A program made the position numbers and the translations under genes. DNA of 64,000 nt from Madurella fahalii. Lineage: Eukaryota > Ascomycota > Sordariomycetes > Sordariales. Positions 57,271-64,000 of this stretch are shown one piece after another. Position 1 is the first letter of the stretch; each line of letters opens with the position of its first letter. The notes beneath the pieces were generated by a model. The model was given only the letters and a program-made list of their open reading frames with translations, searched no databases and was not told the DNA's origin. Where the stretch lies: the NCBI GenBank assembly GCA_029876055.1, contig CM056874.1:7316001-7380000 (forward strand), read 5' to 3'.

Positions 57271-59097
57271 ATGTCCCTAAACCGTGTCTCGTCGATCGAG
57301 ACGTTTACTACCGTTCCCACGGGCCAGAGGTCCAGGAGGAACTCGAATGCCTCGGCACGCGACCGGAAACTCACGTTTAATCCCCTCCCGCAAGAATGGG
57401 ACCGTCAGGCTACCATTGACCAGCTCCAGGCAGTTGGCGCTTTCGAGGTTCCCAAGTGGAAGCGACTGCGTAGGTTTCATATCCCATCGTCAACCCCGTA
57501 TTCGTCCTGTCCAGCTGCAGCAAACTTACTGCGCCTACTCCAACAGTCCAAGTCACCGTCACCGTGATATACTGCTTCTTTGCGGCCGGAGTTGTATTTG
57601 GTTACGCGGCTATAAAGCCGGTGCTGAAGGCAGAAGGGGCCTACCGGCACGTATGCTCTGCTCCTGGCGGCATCCCCGTCAGCGAGGACACATGTATCGA
57701 GATTCATCTCAACTTGATGTTCACAGTGGCTGCCGTGGTCACCAATGTCGCCGCATTGCCCGTGGGCGCCATCCTTGACCGCTATGGACCCCGAGTTTGC
57801 GGGCTGCTTGGGAGCCTCTCCCTCGCCGTGGGCGCGCTCTTCATGGCGTTTGAGAGCCAGGTGTCGTTTGATGGGTTGCTCGTTGGCTACCTTTTCCTCG
57901 CATTGGGCGGTCCCTTTACGTACATCTCGTCCTTCCAGTTGTCGAACGCGTTCCCCCGCAATTCGGGCTTGGTCCTTGCCCTCCTGACGGGCGCTTTCGA
58001 TGCCTCCAGTGCCTTGTTTCTGGTGTACCGGCTCATCTACCAAAAGACGGAGGGAGCCTTTAACCACCGGCGCTTCTTCCTAGCTTACTTGATTGTGCCT
58101 GCCGTCATCGCTGTGCTGCAGTTGACCATAATGCCGGCGCAGTCGTACAAGACTGTGGGCGAGCTGGTCGGGGAGATTGAAGAACCGCTCGCGGACACTG
58201 ATCCATATGACCAAGTTGATGAGGAAACGGCCCTGCTCCAAGAAGAGGAGCGGCAGCATCGCGCCGATGTGATCGAGGGTCTCCAAGACGTGCTTGGTTC
58301 ATCCAATACGGACAAGCAGACCAAGCGTGAGGAACTCAAGAACGAGATCTCGGGGGTCTGGGGCGTGATGCACCCGTACCCTGCCTGGGAGCAGATCAAG
58401 TCACCCTGGTTCATCCTGATCTGCTTGTTCACCAGTACGCCCCTTCCCCTGCTCCCTTTCACGCCCTGGGATGGAGAAGCTAACTCTGCCGCCAGTCGTC
58501 CAAATGACACGGATCAACTACTTCGTCGCCACCATCCGCGTGCAATACGAATCCCTCTTTGGGTCCCACTCTCAAGCCGTCCAACTTAACGATTTCTTCG
58601 ACGTCGCCCTTCCCGTCGGAGGGATCCTCTCGATCCCCTTCATCGGCATCATCCTTGACCGCACCAGCACTGTCACCACCCTCACCGTCCTCGTCGTTTG
58701 CGCCACCACCATTGGAGTCTTGGGCATCATCCCCCACTCGCTGTGGGCTGGCTATGCTAACGTCTGCCTGTTCGTGCTGTACCGCCCCTTCTACTACACG
58801 GCCGTGTCGGATTATACGGGGAAGGTGTTTGGGTTCCGCACCTTTGGGACCGTCTACGGGACCGTGATTTGCCTGTCGGGGTTGCTGAACTTTTCGCAGT
58901 CCGGATTGGATTATCTGTTCCACGAGACTTTCAACGAGAATCCGGTGCCGGTGAATGTGCTGCTCTTGTCGTTGGGGCTGGTGATTGGGGTTGTCATGGT
59001 GGCATTCGTCGGGGTCAAGGCTCGGAGGTTGAAGAGGAAGATGTTGGAGCGGGAGGCGAGGGGCGCGTTTGGGTATGGAGAGGGAATGCTGGGCTGA
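57271..59097 (+). CDS. MFS transporter, FMP42 / SLC43-like
   Basis: Membrane protein of the major facilitator superfamily, of the fungal FMP42 group related to animal SLC43 neutral amino acid transporters; substrate unknown. Exons are 57271-57469, 57547-58434 and 58496-59097, with introns of 77 and 61 nt, both phase 1, giving 562 residues. The cytosolic N-terminus is ~65 residues and Ser/Arg-rich. The first helix is YCFFAAGVVFGYAAIKPVL. The MFS loop 2-3 motif is GAILDRYGPR, and a similar GIILDRTS follows in the second half. About twelve hydrophobic segments are seen, split 6+6 by an acidic loop (~275-350; EETALLQEEE, GLQDVLGSSNTDKQ). The C-terminus is basic (KARRLKRKM). Localisation cannot be told here. 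Confidence 0.88.
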
Positions 59098-60635
59098 CTC
59101 TAGATAGTAGAGGTTTGTGTGGAGGAAGGAGGGATGTGGCGGTGACCTGGTGGTGATGATTGTCAGCGGGCTGGCATACCCACTGGGTATTCAAGAATTA
59201 GGCATATACGATGGAGACGGGAAAATCAAGCAAAGGGACGGAAGGCAAAGCGGCCGGGGAGTTGTGGGTTGTTCAAGGTTGTATCGCATAACTTGCTAAT
59301 GGCTAGTATCATTCATTCATTAGAAGCGTCCTTTTGGACCATGTGAATTGCTTCCCCGAAGCGTAGCATACCGTAGGTAGGACTTCCAACCGAGGGGGCC
59401 CGTCGCCTCTGGTAGTAGCCCAAGTACTCGCTCATGTGTTACTATTAAAACGGAATAATTCTTGTTATAGTTCTTGTTATTTTTACCTCTTCCTTTCTAA
59501 TTGACGCAAAGGAGATAGGGTCCAACATATAAACCCATTTTCTATAGCCTTCTCGACGTCCCATGTTAGTTTGGTTCTGCCGGCCCGGAAGCGGCGGGCA
59601 GTCCGGCACTTGCATCCGGGCTCGCCCAAAAATAAATCGTGGTCTGAGCTCCCCATGCTCTCCGTTCTCTTTGCTCTGCACAGATCGGGACCTATCTTAT
59701 ATTTCCCTTCCCTTTGCAGTGTGCCCTGCTTTAGCAGCCCTCAGCAAGCCAGGCCGGGGGAGGCCAGGGACCGGCCAACCAAGGACACCAAGTGCTTCTG
59801 GCTGTCGCTCATTCTCCCAAAACCTTCGCTCCATCGGTGAAGAGCTGTGCCGTTGGTGATAGCTGTCCTGCCCCTTTTCCCGGCCCCGGCCCCGGCCCCA
59901 CGTCGCACAACTCGATGCATTGCATGTGCTCGGCTGCCGTCCGACAGGCGACAGCCCAACATGACGGGATGTCCCCAACTGGCCTAGTCAAGCTTAGTCC
60001 GGCTCAAGAACCATGCAAAATGCCCAATGTCAGGTAACGGAACCGCCCGCCACGGCGACGAGGGCGCTTCCTGGGCTCCCTCATTCGCCCTCACTGGCTC
60101 GCTGCTCTCCAAGCCTGTTAAGCGCCCAGCCTGCGAGGCCAATCACAGAGGGGTTGCTGTTGAATGCCGCCACCAATGCCCCTCCCGCTGACCCCTGCTC
60201 CCCTCCCCCCCCCTCCCCCGGGCTGCCATGCTCCCCTGTCTCCGATCGCACTGCGGCCTGCGCATCCGGCCGCATATTGCCCTACCTGACGTCCTACCTT
60301 CTTCCTGGGCAAGGCCTCGACCTGAATTTTTGACACCAGACGTTCCAGTCTTTACTGCTGTGCGCATCGAGATTTGCAGCTTGATAACAACAAACGTCTC
60401 GTTTCGTACATCTCTACTTGGCGCTCAGCGCTGCTCGCCTTGACGCTCTATACACCTTGTTTCCCCCACCTTTACAGGGGCACCGAGTACGAAGAGGGGT
60501 CCGCTCCGCGTCGCTGACAGCTTGGCCGCACCCCGCCAGCGGCCAGGAACGACAGCCGCTTCCCAGGCCCGGATCGAAGTCGACGGCTACGGAACGTCAC
60601 CAATTCCTGCCCGTTGCACCTTGTTCGGACCGAAT
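59098..60635. other. intergenic region FMP42-like to PhoD-like gene
   Basis: About 1.5 kb. It contains an AT-rich patch at 59440-59480, C-rich runs at 59875-59905 and 60190-60220, and a CT-rich leader before the PhoD-like start. In that gene's frame the sequence is open upstream to about 60522 without an ATG. Nothing else is recognised. Confidence 0.55.
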
Positions 60636-63600
60636 ATGGCGTCGAGATCGCGCGACGTCCCGGAAGAGGAGCTCTTTATGAGCCGGCCAGCGCCCGAGGA
60701 TTGCGACAGCCCGACGGTCGAGCCATTGCGGATATTCAAACCGCAGAGCCCGGCCGGCGATAAGGCATCGAACCGGCCCAAGTACCCCGCGCCGCCCTCC
60801 TCGTCGGCAACGTCCAAGCCCGCCATCGCTTCTCTTCCGCCACTGCCGTCATTCCCCTTCGCGGCATCGAGCTCCGCGGCTCCGCTCCCTTACCCCGACG
60901 ATAGCGGCCGCAAGGTGTCGCAGTCAGCCAAGCCCAGCCGCCTCCCCTATCCTGACGATGACCGCAAGTCGTCTTCTTCTCCGGGAAGCAGAGTCTACAG
61001 TCCTCCACCGACGTCGTCTTCTCCGGCAGGCAGGGTCTACAGTCCTCCGCCTGCATCTTCTTCTCCGGCGGGCAGGGTCTACAGTCCTCCGCCTGCGTCT
61101 CTGAGCCCCCCGGGCCAAAGCGATTTCTCAGCGCGTCCATCAGTAAATACAGCGGACAGAAAAGCAGGACTCGCTGAGAGGCGCGGGGCGGCGCCCAAGC
61201 CGCTGAGCCCGACCAGCCCCGCCGAGGACAAAGACGACTTGTTCGCGAAGCCCCTGAGGAACCCCGCGGCCCCTGCGCCTAAGATCTCCAACGCATATCA
61301 GCAAAAACCCTATTACCCCCCGCCAGGCGGCGCGGGAAATCAGGGGTCGAACATCAACCGCTTCTCGTCGACCGCGTCGACCTCAACAACGCGGGCTAGC
61401 CGTGGGTCACCACCCCCGCCGGAGACGCCGATCGCCGAGCCGGGCGCAATACCCGGAGGGGGCATTGAAGCACGCTACGCGGCCGCGGGCATCTCGGGAA
61501 CCGCAACCCTCAACAGCCTCCAGGCCCCGAGCGCTGCAGCGCAATCGCGGCTGGCGCATTATGGTGGACAGCCTCCGGCCCAAGTCCACCAGCCACGGCC
61601 GTGGACGCCCACCGAGACCCCAGACCAGCAGCCGTACGGACCCCCTACCGTATACCAAGGCGCCGATGTGGTATCGAACCCGACGCCGCCGCAGCAGACG
61701 CCGTTTACGCTCCCCCAGAATCCCAATGCGTCGACCCAGGTGCCGGCAGGGGCCAACCTGCAAGTGAGCGTCCTGGAACAAGACTTTCAACGCATGCAAG
61801 CCTCGACCCCACCGCCTGCGTATACGAGCGTCAATCCGAACGCGGGCTCCCAGTACCCGAGCGAGAAGCAGCGGCCGGCGCAAGCAAACTCGAGCGCCAC
61901 AAATGCCCCCGCTGCCGCGAATGCCGTCCCCGCCGCCGCTGCGGCGTCGGCTGCGGTTACGCCGAGTATCCGACCGAATACCAGCCCTGCCGGCCCGGCC
62001 GGCCCTGCGGCAGCTAGCTCTCCGCCACAACAGAAGCCGAAACCGGCCGCTGCCGTTGCCGTTGCCGCTGCCACTACCACCGCCGCTGCCATTCCGGCAC
62101 ACAATGCCGGCCATCCTGCCTTCGCCAATGAAGCCAAACCCGCGGCCGCGCAGAACGGGCAACCCCTGACGCACACGCCGTCGCTCCTCGCTGCTGCCCA
62201 ATCGCCGCCTCCACTTCCCGAGGGTTGGATTGCGCACCTCGACCAGAACTCGGGCCAGTATTACTATATCCACCTCGCCACCCAAGCCACGCAGTGGGAA
62301 TTCCCCAAGGGGCCCACCCCCTTAAACCACGAGCCGGCCCCGCTGTCGCCTACGGCGTCGACGTACGGCAACCCCCTCGGATCACCCCTCCTAGGCGGCG
62401 GGAAAGCGGGCCTCGCGTCGCCCATGTTCCACCCTCAGGGACACCCGGGCTATGCTGAGAGCATCATGAGCGTCACGGCGTCGGTGACCCCTTCGACAGC
62501 GGGATTCACCGGGCCTCCGCCCAGCGCCGGCGTCGATGTGTACAAGGTCATGCCGACCAACGGCGTGTACTTTGGGCCCTACCTGCGCTACGTGAATATG
62601 GACTTGGAGAAGGGCATCTGGTTGGGCAGCATCATGATTGTCACCGACGCGCCGCAGCCCCCGACCATCCACATCCACTTGAGCGTAGATCTGTCGCCTA
62701 ACCCCCGCCAGCTCATCCCTCACAATATCTATACCCACCAGAGATGGACCTTTTACAAGTACGACGTGGATCTACAGATGTCGGACCATGGCACGGAACG
62801 GTGGACGTATGCCGTGACATCGCACCTCGGGTGCACGCGGTACGAGTTTGTCGTGGCTGGACGCTACGAGACGGGCTGGCGCATGATTGCCCATTCGGGC
62901 AACGACTTTGCGCCGTCGACCAACCAGAACGAGAGGGCGAAGCTTGGGGGCGTCGGTTTCATGTGGAAAGACATCCTACAGAAGAACGTCGAATGCGGCG
63001 GTTTCCATGTCCAGCTCGGACTCGGCGCCCAGATCTACGGCGACCGGCTCTGGAGGGAGGTCCCGCTCTTGAAGCAATGGCTCGCCATGCAGGGAAGGGA
63101 GAACCGCAAGAATGCCCCTTGGACAGCGAGGCACCAGGAGGACGTGTCGCACGCGTACTTCCACTACTATACCAGCCATTTCGACCAGCCATTTATGCGC
63201 GAGGCGTTTGCGCAGATCCCCCACGTCTTGCAAATCGATGATCATGACATGTAGGTTTCTTTTAAGAAAATCTCCGCCTCGTCTGGATCTGCGCTGACCT
63301 TAGCCACTAGCTTCGACGGCTTCGGCTCCTATCCCGACTACATGCAGTCGTCTGCCGTGTTCAAGGGCATTGGCCGCATCGCCATCGAGATGTACTTGCT
63401 CTTCCAGCACCACACAACGGTCGAGATCCTGCGCAATGTCAGCTCCGACATGGACTTATTCACCATCACCGGAGCCGGTTGGCACTTCGTCAAGTTCCTC
63501 GGCCCCGCTGTCGTGGTGATCGGCCCGGACTGCCGGTCGGAGCGCACCCAGAACCGCGTCATGGCCGGTCCGACGTACCAGGGCATCTTCCCCAAGGTCG

Positions 63601-64000
63601 CGACGCTGCCACCCAGCGTGCAGCACTGCATCTGGATGATCTCGGTGCCCGTCGTGTACCCACGTCTAGAGACTGTCGAGACGCTGGCTAACACGTTCGC
63701 GACGGGCAAGAAGGCGGTCAATACGACGTACAACATCCTGGGCAAGGTGACGAGCTCGGTGGCGGGCGTGGTTGGCGGCAAGGAGGTGGTCCAGCAAGGG
63801 TTCACGCAGGTTAAGAAGGCGGTGGGCAAGTCTGGGCTCATGGGCAACGTGCTCAACCAGTTTGGCGACTTCGACATTGGCGAGGAGCTGAAGGACCTGT
63901 GGACGCACGACTCCAAAGACCTCGAGAGGACCTATCTAATCCGGACCCTGCAGGGGATCGCCCAGCAGAAGGGCATCCGGATGACGTTCCTGTCAGGAGG
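60636..64000 (+). CDS. WW domain plus PhoD-like phosphatase protein (3' end outside window)
   Basis: Fungal protein with a C-terminal PhoD-like metallophosphatase region behind a long disordered, Pro-rich N-terminus. ATG 60636 (MASRSRDVPEEEL) is the first in-frame Met. Exon 1 is 60636-63250. A 60-nt intron (63251-63310, GTAGGT to CACTAG) joins IDDHD to IFDGFGSYPDYM, a PhoD-type metal-site motif. Exon 2 is open to 64000; about 1,101 residues are visible. Residues 1-525 are Pro/Ser/Ala-rich with a tandem RVYSPPP repeat. A WW domain lies at ~527-560 (LPEGWIAHLDQNSGQYYY, then ATQWEFPKG). The folded region starts near 635 (NGVYFGPYLRYVNMDLEKGIW). No signal peptide or membrane segment is visible, so it is probably cytosolic. 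Substrate is unknown. Confidence 0.88.
60975..61101 (+). repeat. coding 42-nt tandem repeat, three copies
   Basis: Three near-identical units encode SSSPAGRVYSPPPA at residues ~115-155 of the WW/PhoD-like protein. The copies differ at only a few bases, suggesting recent duplication. The unit carries a YSPPP motif. Confidence 0.85.

Overview
The window reads as nuclear DNA of a filamentous ascomycete (Pezizomycotina), most likely a Sordariomycete close to the Chaetomiaceae/Sordariales. The reasons are GC-rich coding sequence, short GT-AG introns (about 42-120 nt) with CTAAC/CTGAC-like branch points, monocistronic genes on both strands, and a giant leashin-type Woronin-body tether gene, a class known only from filamentous ascomycetes. 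I found no mobile element, rRNA, tRNA or CRISPR array. Exon models were made by reading splice sites and checking that frames join.

Layout. 1-5865 (-): DH-BAR-SH3 Rho-family GEF, cut by the left edge. 7751-11870 (+): complete ten-exon telomerase reverse transcriptase. 12172-14004 (+): DUF4419 protein. 15102-38364 (-): one 23-kb gene for a ~7,700-residue leashin/involucrin-repeat protein. It appears as two huge ORFs, but these join through a 67-nt intron. 39676-41284 (-): secreted GH7 cellobiohydrolase without a cellulose-binding module. 41.7-44.3 kb: AT-richer gene-poor stretch with decayed-looking ORF pieces. 44386-45436 (+): FolB-like protein, convergent with 45543-46260 (-), a DUF3605 protein. 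48802-50971 (+): UTP-glucose-1-phosphate uridylyltransferase, with one GC-AG intron. 51893-53581 (-): ING-family PHD-finger protein, divergent from 54671-56161 (+), a Hos2-type class I histone deacetylase. 57271-59097 (+): FMP42/SLC43-like MFS transporter. 60636-64000 (+): WW domain plus PhoD-like phosphatase, cut by the right edge.

The genes are mostly unrelated housekeeping or growth genes rather than a cluster. Some themes recur: polarity and hyphal compartments (GEF, leashin), genome and chromatin upkeep (TERT, ING, Hos2), and carbon/cell-wall metabolism (UGPase, GH7). The most notable object is the leashin locus. Neurospora has two adjacent genes, whereas here a small intron fuses them, and retention of that intron would end translation almost at once.
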